64,000 bases of DNA from Verrucomicrobiia bacterium DG1235 (GCA_000155695.1 DS990592.1:1074184-1138183); one strand, 5' to 3'; counted from the stretch's first letter, positions 37,022 through 45,431 are shown. The notes: generated by a model from the sequence alone, not told the origin. Numbers and translations: made by a program.

Positions 37022-37935
37022 AGTTCGAGTTCATTGGAAAGCACCGAAGCCTCTACGATGTGGTCGAGATGTGCGAGACCCTTGGCGTATCCACAAGCGG
37101 CTACTATCGCCGGGAGAGATCCGAACCTAGCTTTCGCCAGAGCGAAGACGAGTCGCTCAAGGAGAAGATCCTCGAGGTGCACGATCAGGCTGTTGGGGAC
37201 TACGGGCACCGCCCAGTCCATCGACATTTGCTCGAAGACGGGGTCAACTGCGGGCGGGACCGAACGCTTCGACTGATGAACGAACTGCAGATATCCGGCA
37301 GGCAATCGAAGGGATACAAGCCCCAGGGCACAGACAGCGCCCACGACTTCGGCTACAGCCCCAACCTGCTCAAGGCGCTTGGCCAAACCCGTCGCTGCGA
37401 CGAGGCCTGGGTGGCGGACACCACTTATCTTCGGGTGGGCCTACAGTGGATGTATCTAGCTACCGTAATGGACCTGCATAGTCGCCGCATCCTGGGGTGG
37501 AGCGTTTCCCCGAGCAACGACACCGCATTGATCCTTGAAGCTCTCAAAGCGGCCGTAGCGACACGCGGCTCCAAGGCGTCCGGAATAATCCATCACAGCG
37601 ATCGCGGCAGCACGTACGCTAGCTACGCCTACCAGAACTATCTCTTCGCTCTGGACATGAACTCGAGCATGAGCGCGAAGGGGAACTGCTACGACAATGC
37701 GGCTAAGGAGTCCTTCTACGGCCGCTTCAAGAGCGGCAGCGTCCGCGAGCGTATCTTCCTGGACGAGGCCGAGCTAAGACGGCATGTATTCCTCTATATC
37801 GAAATGTTCTATAACCGCTTCAGGAAGCATTCATCGATTGGATACAAGAACCCGATCCAATTCGAGCGAGATTTTTTTGCCCCCCATGGGGGGCAAAGCA
37901 AGGAAAGATACCTTTACCAGGATCAAACAAACTGA
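37018..37935 (+). CDS. IS3-family transposase OrfB (DDE), copy 1
   Basis: 305 residues with an rve-type integrase core. The acidic triad is Asp in AWVADTTYLRV, Asp in IIHHSDRGSTYAS and Glu in NAAKESFYGRFKS, and the C-terminus ends YNRFRKHSSIGYKNPIQFE. Its ATG overlaps the orfA stop (ATGA). Full length and apparently intact. It contains a perfect 22-bp palindrome at 37876-37897. Confidence 0.95.
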   Translation: MKFEFIGKHRSLYDVVEMCETLGVSTSGYYRRERSEPSFRQSEDESLKEKILEVHDQAVGDYGHRPVHRHLLEDGVNCGRDRTLRLMNELQISGRQSKGYKPQGTDSAHDFGYSPNLLKALGQTRRCDEAWVADTTYLRVGLQWMYLATVMDLHSRRILGWSVSPSNDTALILEALKAAVATRGSKASGIIHHSDRGSTYASYAYQNYLFALDMNSSMSAKGNCYDNAAKESFYGRFKSGSVRERIFLDEAELRRHVFLYIEMFYNRFRKHSSIGYKNPIQFERDFFAPHGGQSKERYLYQDQTN

Positions 37936-38212
37936 TAGATCCACCAACATACCAAACCAAAACCCAACTAACATACCTAACAAATAAGAATCCTGTGTCC
38001 CAGTAAATCAGGGCGCTTCAAGAAGCTATGATCCCCACGACGGAAAAAATAGATCTCCTGCATTGAAGAAGAAGTCACGTTCGACAAGATCGACAAGGAA
38101 TCCCAACCCCGAACCGACCGAAACAAAAGGAAGAAAAAGATGATCAGCACGACGGAATCAGAATTGCTCGAATTCGCGTATCAGACTTTTTCCTACAGAA
38201 AAGAAAAGATTG

Positions 38213-38336
38213 GTAGAACCAGGCGGTCCATACAACTCGGGCCAAGCGCCCGAGTTGTGGCAGCAGCAAGGACATGTCTTCACAACTTCAAGCACGACGG
38301 TTTCCTGAGCCCTCGCGTATGACCTTCACGTTCGAA
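38213..38336 (+). other. attC5
   Basis: GTAGAAC ... GTTCGAA, 124-bp class; terminal structure related to attC2 (GGGCCAAGCGCCCGAG). Confidence 0.9.
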
Positions 38337-38342
38337 GAAAAT

Positions 38343-38801
38343 ATGAATTGGACCAACGGCGATTTCACCATTTCCACTGACAAAAGCCGTCTAGATTTAG
38401 ACGTAATCCACGGCTTTCTTCAGACCTCGTACTGGGGAGCCGAAAGAACAAGAAGAGAAATCGAAAAGACTATCGAGAACTCGATTTGCTTCGGTCTTTT
38501 CTACAAGGAGCGCCAGATCGGTTTCGCTCGGTTAGTCACGGACGAAGTAGTAATCTCTTGGCTTGGCGATGTATTCGTAATTCCCGACTTTCAGAATAAA
38601 GGATTGGGGAAGTGGCTGATGGAATGCGTGACATCTCACCCTATCACGAAGCGAACAAAATGTCTCCTGGGCACGAAGGACGCACACGGGCTGTACGAAA
38701 AGTACGGATGGAACAGAAAAGAAATGATGTCTCGTCCAGAGGAAGAAAAAGAAGATTCGAACCAGTCAGCCCATACAACTCCGGCCAGCGCTCCGCGCTG
38801 A
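38343..38801 (+). CDS. C6: GNAT-family N-acetyltransferase
   Basis: 152 residues. IGFARLVTDEVVISWLGDVFVIPDFQNKGLGKWLMEC contains the acetyl-CoA-binding motif A (V.P..Q.KGLG..L) and LLGTKDAHGLYEKYGWNRKE the C-terminal motif B of GNAT enzymes. Substrate unknown. Start at 38343 (MNWTNGDF), 13 nt after the core. The last residues SNQSAHTTPASAPR and the stop are encoded by attC6. Confidence 0.88.
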   Translation: MNWTNGDFTISTDKSRLDLDVIHGFLQTSYWGAERTRREIEKTIENSICFGLFYKERQIGFARLVTDEVVISWLGDVFVIPDFQNKGLGKWLMECVTSHPITKRTKCLLGTKDAHGLYEKYGWNRKEMMSRPEEEKEDSNQSAHTTPASAPR

Positions 38802-38828
38802 CCTACGCGTATGGCTTTCACGATATGC
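38756..38828 (+). other. attC6
   Basis: TTCGAAC ... GATATGC, 73-bp class; the GAT-type core belongs to C7. Confidence 0.9.
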
Positions 38829-38833
38829 AAAGA

Positions 38834-39226
38834 ATGAAAACGATATCTCTACTATTCATCTTTCTCAGTGCAGTCGGCGTCACTTTCGCTAAAGACGCGA
38901 CGTTCGAAAGTTCCGACGGAAAGTGGACAGATTCGACCTTCGACAGGAAAGGTCGAAACTTCCTAGTAGTGCTACGCACATTCGAGTCCTACAAACTCGA
39001 AGAAAACAAACCAGACCTTGAGTTGGTACGTGTCACGCCTGAGCCGAAATGGACTATCTTCAATTCCAAGAAAGAAAAGATGAGTCCAAAATGGAATGTT
39101 CCATACGCTGAACCTTCAGGAAAAGCGGAACATCCGATTGGATTTAAAAAACCACTGAACGAAAAACAAAAAGAAGAAATCTGGAAACGTGCTGACTTGG
39201 CCTATGAGTACTGGTCGAAACAATAA
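38834..39226 (+). CDS. C7: small exported protein
   Basis: 130 residues with a signal peptide (MKTISLLFIFLSAVGVTFA). The mature part (SSDGKWTDSTFDRKGRNFLVVLRTFESYKLEE...) is not recognised. An in-frame ATG at 38825 lies within the GATATGC core site and would add three residues (MQR). Cassette type GAT, with matching GCATATC at the far end. Confidence 0.7.
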   Translation: MKTISLLFIFLSAVGVTFAKDATFESSDGKWTDSTFDRKGRNFLVVLRTFESYKLEENKPDLELVRVTPEPKWTIFNSKKEKMSPKWNVPYAEPSGKAEHPIGFKKPLNEKQKEEIWKRADLAYEYWSKQ

Positions 39227-39234
39227 ACGATGAA

Positions 39235-39294
39235 GCATATCAAGTCGCTTCAGACAACTCGCGCAAGCGCTCGCGTCTGAGCTCTGCGTTCTAC
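39235..39294 (+). other. attC7
   Basis: GCATATC ... GTTCTAC, 60-bp class; inverse core is ATC type. Confidence 0.9.
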
Positions 39295-39301
39295 AAAAAA
39301 C

Positions 39302-39595
39302 ATGAAAACCACAACAATCCTACTCCTTACCCTCCTATTTCTTGTAGGATGCACGGCAATCAACAGTCCAAAGCCGGCTGATTCCCCAAGAAATAATCTA
39401 GCAACAAAAAGTCAGTATATAGAAAGATTTGGACCGCCAGAGAGTCAGATCGAATCGACTCTGGTATGGACCAACAAGAACGGTCCCTTATACGCATTCA
39501 ATAAAAGCCCAAAAAAGTACTCAGAAACCTTGAAGGTTAGTTTTTACGAAAATGGTAAAGTCAAAGGTTATGAGTACATATTCGAAGAACTCTAA
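39302..39595 (+). CDS. C8: small lipoprotein
   Basis: 97 residues. MKTTTILLLTLLFLVGCTA is a lipoprotein signal with lipobox LVGC. The mature part contains QYIERFGPPESQIES and a C-terminal KVSFYENGKVKGYEYIF, resembling SmpA/BamE-like small lipoproteins in outline; this is weak. Start 14 nt after the core. Confidence 0.75.
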   Translation: MKTTTILLLTLLFLVGCTAINSPKPADSPRNNLATKSQYIERFGPPESQIESTLVWTNKNGPLYAFNKSPKKYSETLKVSFYENGKVKGYEYIFEEL

Positions 39596-39612
39596 CGAAT
39601 CCCAAAATTGAA

Positions 39613-39685
39613 GTAGAACCAGTCGTCCCATACAACTCCGGCCAGCGCTCCGCGCTGACCTACGCGTATGGACTTCGCGTTGTGT
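39613..39685 (+). other. attC8
   Basis: GTAGAAC ... GTTGTGT, 73-bp class. Confidence 0.9.
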
Positions 39686-39696
39686 AATTAAAAAAT

Positions 39697-40302
39697 ATGG
39701 ACTGGAAGACATTCATCTCGTCGCTCATCGATTCGCTCGCATGGCCTATCGCCGTTGTCGCTATCCTCGTGTTCTTCCACAGAGAGATTTCACGTCTCAT
39801 ACCGAGAATCACAAAATTCAAACACAAAGACACTGAAATCGATTTCACACGACAAGTTGAAGAGTTGAGCCAAAAGGAAGAGATAAAGACTCAACGAACA
39901 GAGAAAAAAGAAGATCAGCTTAAGGCTGAATTTGACCACCTTGTTCGACTAGCTGACGTTTCTCCTAGGTCTGCCGTCATTGAATCTTGGAGACAGTTAG
40001 AGTCTTCAGCCGCAGAAGCTCTGATTGCCCTAGATCCAGACTTTTCAGCCTACGGGCCTAAAAACCCACTGGAAGTATCAAGAATTCTACGAAAGAAAGA
40101 GGTACTTTCCGAAAGCGAATTCAGAGACTTCAACAAGCTGAGAAAACTTAGAAATCAAGCAGCTCATGCAGATGAATTCGATCTATCTGGCACTCCGGTT
40201 GAAGCATACATCGACATCTCGTTGACGATGGCAAATCACTTAAAAAGAAAGAGTACACAACCAGGCAGCCCATACAACTCCGGCCAGTCGCTCCGCGACT
40301 GA
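39697..40302 (+). CDS. C9: membrane-anchored protein with DUF4145/HEPN-like C-terminus
   Basis: 201 residues: one N-terminal membrane helix (SLAWPIAVVAILVFF), a charged coiled-coil stretch (about 50-75), then RSAVIESWRQLESSAAEALI ... LRKLRNQAAHADEF, a helical arrangement like DUF4145/HEPN domains (the R.. .H-A pair). HEPN-like domains often occur in stress or defence proteins. Tail TQPGSPYNSGQSLRD comes from attC9. Confidence 0.72.
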   Translation: MDWKTFISSLIDSLAWPIAVVAILVFFHREISRLIPRITKFKHKDTEIDFTRQVEELSQKEEIKTQRTEKKEDQLKAEFDHLVRLADVSPRSAVIESWRQLESSAAEALIALDPDFSAYGPKNPLEVSRILRKKEVLSESEFRDFNKLRKLRNQAAHADEFDLSGTPVEAYIDISLTMANHLKRKSTQPGSPYNSGQSLRD

Positions 40303-40329
40303 CCTCCGCGTATGGCTTTCACGTTACAA
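40255..40329 (+). other. attC9
   Basis: ACACAAC ... GTTACAA, 75-bp class. Confidence 0.9.
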
Positions 40330-40332
40330 GAG

Positions 40333-40866
40333 ATGAAGATTATCATCGGAGCCGGTGAGCAAAGTTGGGAAGGTTGGAGAGCAACCCAAGGAAACGAGCT
40401 CAACCTTCTCGATGAAACGACATGGAGTGCGTTCTTTGGAGAAGACAGAGCCGATGCGTTTCTCTGTGAGCACGTCTTCGAACATCTGACCATTGAAGAA
40501 GGAAGAAAAGCAGCCAGAACGATCTACAGATACCTTAAACCGAACGGCTACATTAGACTGGCGGTTCCCGACAGGTTCTTTCCAAGCGACGAGTACCAAA
40601 GAATGGTACAGGTGGGAGGACCGGGACCGTCCAATCATCCAGCGGCCGACCACAAGGTTGTGTACGGCTACAAAGAAATAACTGAAGTATTTGAAGAAGC
40701 AGGTTTTTCGGTATCCCTTCTTGAGTACCACGACGAACAAGGAAAATTCCAAACAAACGAATGGAATGAAAAGCAGGCTCCAATTTATAGGTCATCGAAA
40801 CTCGACCACAGAAATCAAGATGGGACGATCAGATTCGCTTCAATCATCCTCGATGCGAAAAAATGA
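40333..40866 (+). CDS. C10: SAM-dependent methyltransferase-like protein
   Basis: 177 residues. IIIGAGEQSWEGWRATQGNELNLLD is a shortened motif I region; DAFLCEHVFEHLTIEEGRKAARTIYRYLKPNGYIRLAVPD is the hub of type-11-like methyltransferases (EHVFEHL ... LKPNG). Similar proteins sit in glycan biosynthesis loci; substrate unknown. The cassette is repeated as C50 with two amino-acid changes (N/D and F/L). Confidence 0.85.
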   Translation: MKIIIGAGEQSWEGWRATQGNELNLLDETTWSAFFGEDRADAFLCEHVFEHLTIEEGRKAARTIYRYLKPNGYIRLAVPDRFFPSDEYQRMVQVGGPGPSNHPAADHKVVYGYKEITEVFEEAGFSVSLLEYHDEQGKFQTNEWNEKQAPIYRSSKLDHRNQDGTIRFASIILDAKK

Positions 40867-40870
40867 ATAT

Positions 40871-40995
40871 TTGTAACAAGTCGGTCGATACAACTCGGGT
40901 AGGCGCTCGCCGAAATCCGGACACACAAGACACATTCAACCTCAACCAAACGTTCGAGCTCTAACTTGAGCTCGCGTATCACCTCGGCGTTCACC
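40871..40995 (+). other. attC10
   Basis: TTGTAAC ... GTTCACC, 125-bp class; nearly identical to attC50. Confidence 0.9.
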
Positions 40996-41002
40996 AATTA
41001 AA

Positions 41003-41521
41003 ATGGATTACGACTCACTAATCGATCGTCTCGAAAAGATCCTACTTCCTGTCGTCGAGGAAGACCTCGATGAGCTTGTCCGGTCCGGCCTCTACAGCAA
41101 AGTCAAAGTCGATTCGCTTAGGCACGCTGAAAAGATTCACGCACTCGGAATTGGATGCACCCCAGTTTGGGCTACCAAAGAAAATGACCGCCTAACTTTC
41201 TTCGCCACAATAATGGGAATGAAAAGAAACTCCGGAAGATTCGATATCACGTGGAGTCAAACATTTATCCCTTCTCGAGGAACTGGATACACAAAAAAAG
41301 AATTCTCTGGCTTTCTATCTGATCTCGACAACGAGGAGAGCATCTTGGACTTCGAAAAAGAATGGAAAAGGAAAAACGAACTATTCATGAAGGTTGCACT
41401 GAAAGGTAAGCCCTCACCCTATTTCCTACGACGACTCAAAGGAGCACCTAGAGACGTCAAAGGCGTAAAAGAAGAGGTGAACCAGACAGTGGATACAACT
41501 CCGGTTAGCGCTCCGCACTAA
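41003..41521 (+). CDS. C11: hypothetical protein with attC-encoded tail
   Basis: 172 residues, soluble, not recognised. IHALGIGCTPVWATKENDRLTFFATIMGMKRNSGRFDITWSQTFIPS looks like a beta-rich core followed by charged helices. The final VNQTVDTTPVSAPH and stop come from attC11. Confidence 0.72.
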   Translation: MDYDSLIDRLEKILLPVVEEDLDELVRSGLYSKVKVDSLRHAEKIHALGIGCTPVWATKENDRLTFFATIMGMKRNSGRFDITWSQTFIPSRGTGYTKKEFSGFLSDLDNEESILDFEKEWKRKNELFMKVALKGKPSPYFLRRLKGAPRDVKGVKEEVNQTVDTTPVSAPH

Positions 41522-41549
41522 CCTCCGTCGTATCACTTTGACGTTGGGA
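41476..41549 (+). other. attC11
   Basis: GGTGAAC ... GTTGGGA, 74-bp class. Confidence 0.9.
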
Positions 41550-41557
41550 AGAAATTG

Positions 41558-41998
41558 ATGATCAACTTTCTAAAGTCCATATTCTCACCAAAGTCGTCGA
41601 GTACAACTGACGAAGAGCTACTTCCTGAGAGAAAGACGATTGTCACTTTCGACGACGAACAAATCCAAGTCCAACAATCAAATGGAAATAAAGAACAGAT
41701 TCGATGGAAGGACTTGCTAGCTGTTACCATAGAAACTACCGACGAAGGACCATTCCTACCTGATGTCTTCTGGATTCTTGTCGGAAAAAATATGGAATCA
41801 GGTTGTGTGTTTCCACAAGATTCGACCGGTGATTCGGACCTAATAGAAGAACTACAAAAAAGACTTCCAGATTTTGACAATGAGCAGTTCATCGAAGCGA
41901 TGAGATCCACTGACAATAATCGGTTTGTCGTTTGGAAAAAAGATAATCCCAACCAAACGTCGCTCACAACTCCGGCCGCTCCGCGTCCTACGTCGTGA
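41558..41998 (+). CDS. C12: conserved small protein, possibly immunity-like
   Basis: 146 residues from the ATG at 41558. A recurring pattern in uncharacterised bacterial proteins is visible: QIRWKDLLAVTIETTDEGPFLPDVFWILVG followed by LQKRLPDFDNEQFIEAMRSTDNNRFVVW. Its function is unknown to me; such stand-alone small proteins often accompany toxins, but that is a guess. The tail PNQTSLTTPAAPRPTS is from attC12. Confidence 0.75.
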   Translation: MINFLKSIFSPKSSSTTDEELLPERKTIVTFDDEQIQVQQSNGNKEQIRWKDLLAVTIETTDEGPFLPDVFWILVGKNMESGCVFPQDSTGDSDLIEELQKRLPDFDNEQFIEAMRSTDNNRFVVWKKDNPNQTSLTTPAAPRPTS

Positions 41999-42014
41999 GG
42001 ACTCGACGATATGC
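41947..42014 (+). other. attC12
   Basis: TCCCAAC ... GATATGC, 68-bp class; the GAT core opens C13. Confidence 0.9.
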
Positions 42015-42042
42015 AGGAAACCATAAATACAAACCGAACCAA

Positions 42043-42405
42043 ATGAGTATTGTCCTCAGAGCAATCGACATCATTTTTACGCTCATGGCCACATGGGCGG
42101 TGGTTGCTCTTGCGATTCTACTTCTTCTTGGCGATACAGCATTGACTGACTACGCGGCCCCCTCCGCGTTTCTTCTCGCTTCCGTCATTACGAGTTACGG
42201 AATTTTTGTCAGAAAAAGATGGGGATGGATTAGTGGTCTTCTTCTATGCACCATTTGCCTTCTGAGTTACCCATACGGAATGATCGTAGGAGCACCAGGT
42301 ATACTTCTGCTTCTATTCGGGAGGAAATCATTCCCAGATCGATCAAAGAAAAAAGCATATCAAGGCGCAGCTCACAACGGCGACAAGCGCCGCGTGAGTG
42401 CTTAG
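42043..42405 (+). CDS. C13: small multi-pass membrane protein
   Basis: 120 residues with about four membrane helices (ATWAVVALAILLLLG, APSAFLLASVITSYGIF, WISGLLLCTICLLSYPYG, GAPGILLLLFG). Not recognised. ATG at 42043 is 35 nt after the core, longer than usual. Ends inside attC13 (YQGAAHNGDKRRVSA). Confidence 0.68.
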   Translation: MSIVLRAIDIIFTLMATWAVVALAILLLLGDTALTDYAAPSAFLLASVITSYGIFVRKRWGWISGLLLCTICLLSYPYGMIVGAPGILLLLFGRKSFPDRSKKKAYQGAAHNGDKRRVSA

Positions 42406-42413
42406 CGTTCTGC
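42355..42413 (+). other. attC13
   Basis: GCATATC ... GTTCTGC, 59-bp class; ATC-type inverse core. Confidence 0.9.
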
Positions 42414-42419
42414 AAAGAA

Positions 42420-42971
42420 ATGAAAAAATACCTCTTACTTCTTTTGCTCCCAGTGCTTTCCGCTACTCCAGACACTGAAAACGAAGAAGAAATTTTCGAT
42501 TTAGCCCCGTTCACTCTGTCAGAAGGACCAGAATCGATAGAACAATACATAGAAGAATTAGAAGACTATGGCTTGGAACGACTTACCGAGAAGAATTGTG
42601 TACGGTTTCTGTGGCTGAGGTGGCGAAACGTACCGATGCTTTTCGAAGTCTACGATGAAGAGGAAACAGTCGACGTCGTAGCCAAAACATTCGAACATGA
42701 CCTATGGAAAGTATGGAAGACACGATCCGTCGATAGGTCCGTACACTTCGACGTTTTGAAGCAAATCGAAGAGGACTATAAGTTCTTTGAAATGCCGTTT
42801 AGGTTAGAGGACCAAGGTGATGATGCTTCCGAGTGGTTTATCGAGGTGAACTACAAAGATCACAGTCACGTTGTCTATCGACGGTCACCAAATAAAGAAA
42901 CAAAGTTTTTTGAATTAGGATTCATGATCATTGAGAGCATGATTGAGAGCCCCTTATCCCCAATACACTAA
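42420..42971 (+). CDS. C14: exported hypothetical protein
   Basis: 183 residues with a signal peptide (MKKYLLLLLLPVLSATP). The mature part has CVRFLWLRWRNVPMLFEVYDEE and WFIEVNYKDHSHVVYRRSP, a pattern (FLWLR... WF.E....HVV.R.SP) shared by a family of uncharacterised bacterial proteins. No function known. Confidence 0.72.
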   Translation: MKKYLLLLLLPVLSATPDTENEEEIFDLAPFTLSEGPESIEQYIEELEDYGLERLTEKNCVRFLWLRWRNVPMLFEVYDEEETVDVVAKTFEHDLWKVWKTRSVDRSVHFDVLKQIEEDYKFFEMPFRLEDQGDDASEWFIEVNYKDHSHVVYRRSPNKETKFFELGFMIIESMIESPLSPIH

Positions 42972-42972
42972 A

Positions 42973-43097
42973 GCAGAACAAGACGCTCCAGGCAACTGCG
43001 GCAAACGCCCCCTCTTTCACCACGACCCCATGAAATCCAACCACCCCAGAAATTCAAACCATAGCTTGGGCCTTGTCGCCTGAGCTCGACGTTGGCA
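42973..43097 (+). other. attC14
   Basis: GCAGAAC ... GTTGGCA, 125-bp class; terminal structure resembles attC29. Confidence 0.9.
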
Positions 43098-43103
43098 GAA
43101 AAA

Positions 43104-43535
43104 ATGAAGAAAGTAGCGATAGCATTTTACGTTTACGCAATAGTCCTGCTCATTGTTAATATTGTTGATCTAGCCAAACTGCTAGTCGTTCTATTTGAAG
43201 GCGACTCATCGAAATCAGGTTCAATGAACATGTCTATCGAAGGATTTCTAGCACCTTTCGTCATTTGGTTTCTAGCAACAAAATTAAGAAAAAAGGAGAA
43301 ATTTGCTAACCAGATTTCATTGCTGGCCCTTTCGTTCGTTTTACTAGCCTCGATTATCCATGGAGCAGTCTTTTTTATGAAAGGATCCCTGAGTCTAGAG
43401 AATCTAACCAGTCCATTAGCTGTAGTATATTATGCGATTTTCATCCCGGGAATTCTCGCAATAATTATCCTTCTCAAAGATAAGGATTACGCCAACCAGT
43501 CAGCCCATACAACTCCGGCCAGCGCTCCGCGCTGA
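43104..43535 (+). CDS. C15: four-helix membrane protein with attC-encoded tail
   Basis: 143 residues; membrane helices at about 5-30, 47-60, 69-90 and 102-124. Not recognised. The end YANQSAHTTPASAPR and stop are attC15 sequence, predicted to hang in the cytoplasm or periplasm after the last helix. Confidence 0.72.
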   Translation: MKKVAIAFYVYAIVLLIVNIVDLAKLLVVLFEGDSSKSGSMNMSIEGFLAPFVIWFLATKLRKKEKFANQISLLALSFVLLASIIHGAVFFMKGSLSLENLTSPLAVVYYAIFIPGILAIIILLKDKDYANQSAHTTPASAPR

Positions 43536-43562
43536 CCTGCGCGTATGGACTTCACGATGTGT
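43490..43562 (+). other. attC15
   Basis: CGCCAAC ... GATGTGT, 73-bp class. One of two cassettes where the inverse core is 6/7 rather than 7/7 complementary to the cassette start (TGCCAAC expected). Confidence 0.88.
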
Positions 43563-43982
43563 GAATCGACAGAAAGATGCCAACTTCTGTATCCAATCCA
43601 AAAGGACGCGTGAGCGTCGAAAATTTTTGAAAATCTGGCTTTCTAGGTTTTCGACCAGATCTCGGTCACCGATGAAGAACTTCGACAAGGAATCCAACAG
43701 TCAAACGAAGAGAGATGCCAGTCAAAGACTGTCACCCCTCTTCTCGACCACGACTGCTGGAATCGAAATCGATAGCCCAAGACAAAAGGCACTTTGGCCT
43801 GACGGCCAAACAGCCTGGCGACGGTTTCATCCGAAGGAAGCAAAGGATCAGGCCAGAACTCCTGCACGGCAAGAGACGCAAGCGGCGAAACAGCTCTACC
43901 CTATTTCAACCCCACACACATCCAGCCGGTCCATACAACTTCGGCCAGCGCTCCGCGATAGCCTCCGCGTATGACCTTCACG
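43557..43982 (+). other. C16: cassette without a convincing gene
   Basis: A GTG-started frame 43561-43974 of 137 codons spans it, but its product is Arg/Ser/Gln-rich, unlike any family, and ends in attC. The cassette shares CGACAAGGAATCC with C5 and AAAATTTTTGAAA with C20. GAT type: starts ATGTGT and ends with ACACATC. Confidence 0.6.
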
Positions 43983-43988
43983 TTCTAC
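43916..43988 (+). other. attC16
   Basis: ACACATC ... GTTCTAC, 73-bp class; ATC-type inverse core complementary to GATGTGT. Confidence 0.9.
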
Positions 43989-43995
43989 AAATAAA

Positions 43996-44511
43996 ATGAA
44001 TCGGATTCCAACAGCGATCGCCCTCTGGCAACTCAAGCTCCTCACGAGCGAAGAGGTCGTAACTTGGGCAGATCAACAGATTCTTGCAGATGATCGATCC
44101 TCAGAGGAAATGATAGATTTATCGACTCGAGGTCCCGAAGAATGCTCGATGCTTCAGGCCCACCAGTTTCCTCCCGCAAGAGAGTTTACTTTCGAAGAAC
44201 TCTGCCTTCTCAAACTTGGAACGATCAAACTTGAGAATAGAAAAGAAAAGGAAGTATTCATTGATTGGATATCAAGAGCATGCATCGGAAAGAACTTGAA
44301 GGATAGATTCGTTTCTTTCGGTTACCAGCTGGACCACCTAGTCGACGACTGCAGGGATATGGACGCAGCGATCAGACTATTCGAATCAGAGTTGCCAGGA
44401 CTCATCTCCGAGGCTTCGAGTTTTCTCGAAAAAACACTAAATGAATATAAGGTAGAACCAAGCGGTGGTCACAATTCCGGCAGCTCCGCCGCCTCCATCG
44501 TGACACCTTAG
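43996..44511 (+). CDS. C17: hypothetical helical protein
   Basis: 171 residues, soluble. LWQLKLLTSEEVVTWADQQI near the start and a mostly helical body. Not recognised. Terminates in attC17 with ...GGHNSGSSAASIVTP. Confidence 0.72.
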   Translation: MNRIPTAIALWQLKLLTSEEVVTWADQQILADDRSSEEMIDLSTRGPEECSMLQAHQFPPAREFTFEELCLLKLGTIKLENRKEKEVFIDWISRACIGKNLKDRFVSFGYQLDHLVDDCRDMDAAIRLFESELPGLISEASSFLEKTLNEYKVEPSGGHNSGSSAASIVTP

Positions 44512-44519
44512 CGATATGC
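44452..44519 (+). other. attC17
   Basis: GTAGAAC ... GATATGC, 68-bp class; GAT core opens C18. Confidence 0.9.
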
Positions 44520-44955
44520 AGAAGCAGAAAAACTATAACAGATTCTGAATACGAGCATTCGAGGACTTGGAGGCGTCAAAGAAAACAACGAGACAACGGA
44601 AGCCACAAAGACGGTCAAAAAACGAGAAATCATGTGATCCTGCACTGAAGAAGAACGAAGAACCAAAAGGGTTGAAAAGGCACCGACAAGAAACTAAAAC
44701 CCCAAGCGAAAACAACCCCACTCTGTTACCCATCAACAATCTCCGAAAAGGAGGCTCACGGAATCCAAAGAATTACGAAAGAAACGAATGATCCTGCATT
44801 GGAATGAAGACCCAAGACATTCGGAAGGCTTTGTTCCAAAGCCACCCGAAACGAGCTTTCTTCGACGAGAAAACCAAAGAAACGAAAAGCATATCCAGTC
44901 GTCCCATACAACTCCGGCCAGCGCTCCGCGCTAGCCTACGCGTATGGACTTCACG
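44514..44955 (+). other. C18: ORF-less cassette
   Basis: 442 bp; only short highly charged frames. Contains GATCCTGCACTGAAGAAG (44636) and ATCCTGCATTGGAATGAAG (44791), the motif shared with C5, C20 and C46, plus CTGTTACCC (about 44717) seen also in C41. Confidence 0.7.
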
Positions 44956-44961
44956 TTGGAC
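44889..44961 (+). other. attC18
   Basis: GCATATC ... GTTGGAC, 73-bp class; ATC-type inverse core. Confidence 0.9.
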
Positions 44962-44969
44962 GAATAAAA

Positions 44970-45215
44970 ATGAATCAGAGTCAGAAAATCTTCACTGCAC
45001 TTTTAGTCATGTCGGTATTCAGTGCTTTCGGGTGCGCATATAGCTACATCCATTGGTACAGAAAAAGGAAATACACCAAAGAATTGATCATCAAAGGCGA
45101 AGTAGATCGAACAGCCGCAAACAAAGAATTAGATAAGCAGCTTCTTCTTTCGCACGGGATAGCTGGAAGCTTACTGCTCCTCTGGTTTTTCATGGCCCTC
45201 AGACTAGCCGATTAG
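44970..45215 (+). CDS. C19: small two-helix membrane protein
   Basis: 81 residues with an N-terminal helix (IFTALLVMSVFSAFGCAYSYIHWY) and a C-terminal one (HGIAGSLLLLWFFMAL) separated by a charged segment. Not recognised. About 90 bp of non-coding sequence follow before attC19. Confidence 0.65.
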   Translation: MNQSQKIFTALLVMSVFSAFGCAYSYIHWYRKRKYTKELIIKGEVDRTAANKELDKQLLLSHGIAGSLLLLWFFMALRLAD

Positions 45216-45305
45216 AATTAAAGAAAGATTGATCCGACCATCCAAAAACAAAAATCGGTGAGTTACCCAGATGGAATCCACAAGACATTTAGAGACGACA
45301 GATTT

Positions 45306-45431
45306 GTCCAACCAGACGGTCGATACAACGGCGACAAACGCTCGCCTCTTTCACATCGACCATTCGAATTCAACCAACCCAGACGTGGCGGCGATGATCG
45401 AAGCCGCCGTCGTATCACCTTAGCGATGGGG
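45306..45431 (+). other. attC19
   Basis: GTCCAAC ... GATGGGG, 126-bp class; GAT core opens C20. Terminal structure related to attC47. Confidence 0.9.

Larger units (their letters stand above)
36671..38020 (+). mobile_element. IS3-family insertion sequence, copy 1
   Basis: 1,350 bp, identical as far as I can read to 51293-52642. Imperfect terminal inverted repeats of about 33 bp begin TGATGCGCACTG on the left and (reverse complement) TGAAGCGCCCTG on the right, both with GGACAC at position 22-27. A 3-bp target duplication AGA flanks it (36668-36670 and 38021-38023). Encodes overlapping orfA and orfB with a frameshift signal. Confidence 0.95.
36531..38330 (+). other. C5: ORF-less cassette interrupted by an IS3-family element
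   Basis: Without the IS and one target copy (AGA) the cassette is about 450 bp and has no convincing gene. It carries three copies of a motif CCTGCAYTG(AA) (about 36569, 36656 and 38055) shared with C18, C20 and C46. The IS inserted inside the second copy: joining the flanks restores GATCCTGCACTGAAGAAG, identical to C18. CGACAAGGAATCC at about 38090 recurs in C16. Ends: TTCTAC start and GTAGAAC inverse core. Confidence 0.8.

Noticed and set aside
38140-38322. 60-codon frame in the right half of C5
   Set aside because: Half of it is attC sequence and it has no domain features; too short to support.
43561-43974. 137-codon GTG frame spanning cassette C16
   Set aside because: Composition is dominated by Arg, Ser, Gln and Lys, there is no recognisable domain, and the frame runs through attC; the cassette also shares motifs with ORF-less cassettes. 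It remains a weak possibility.
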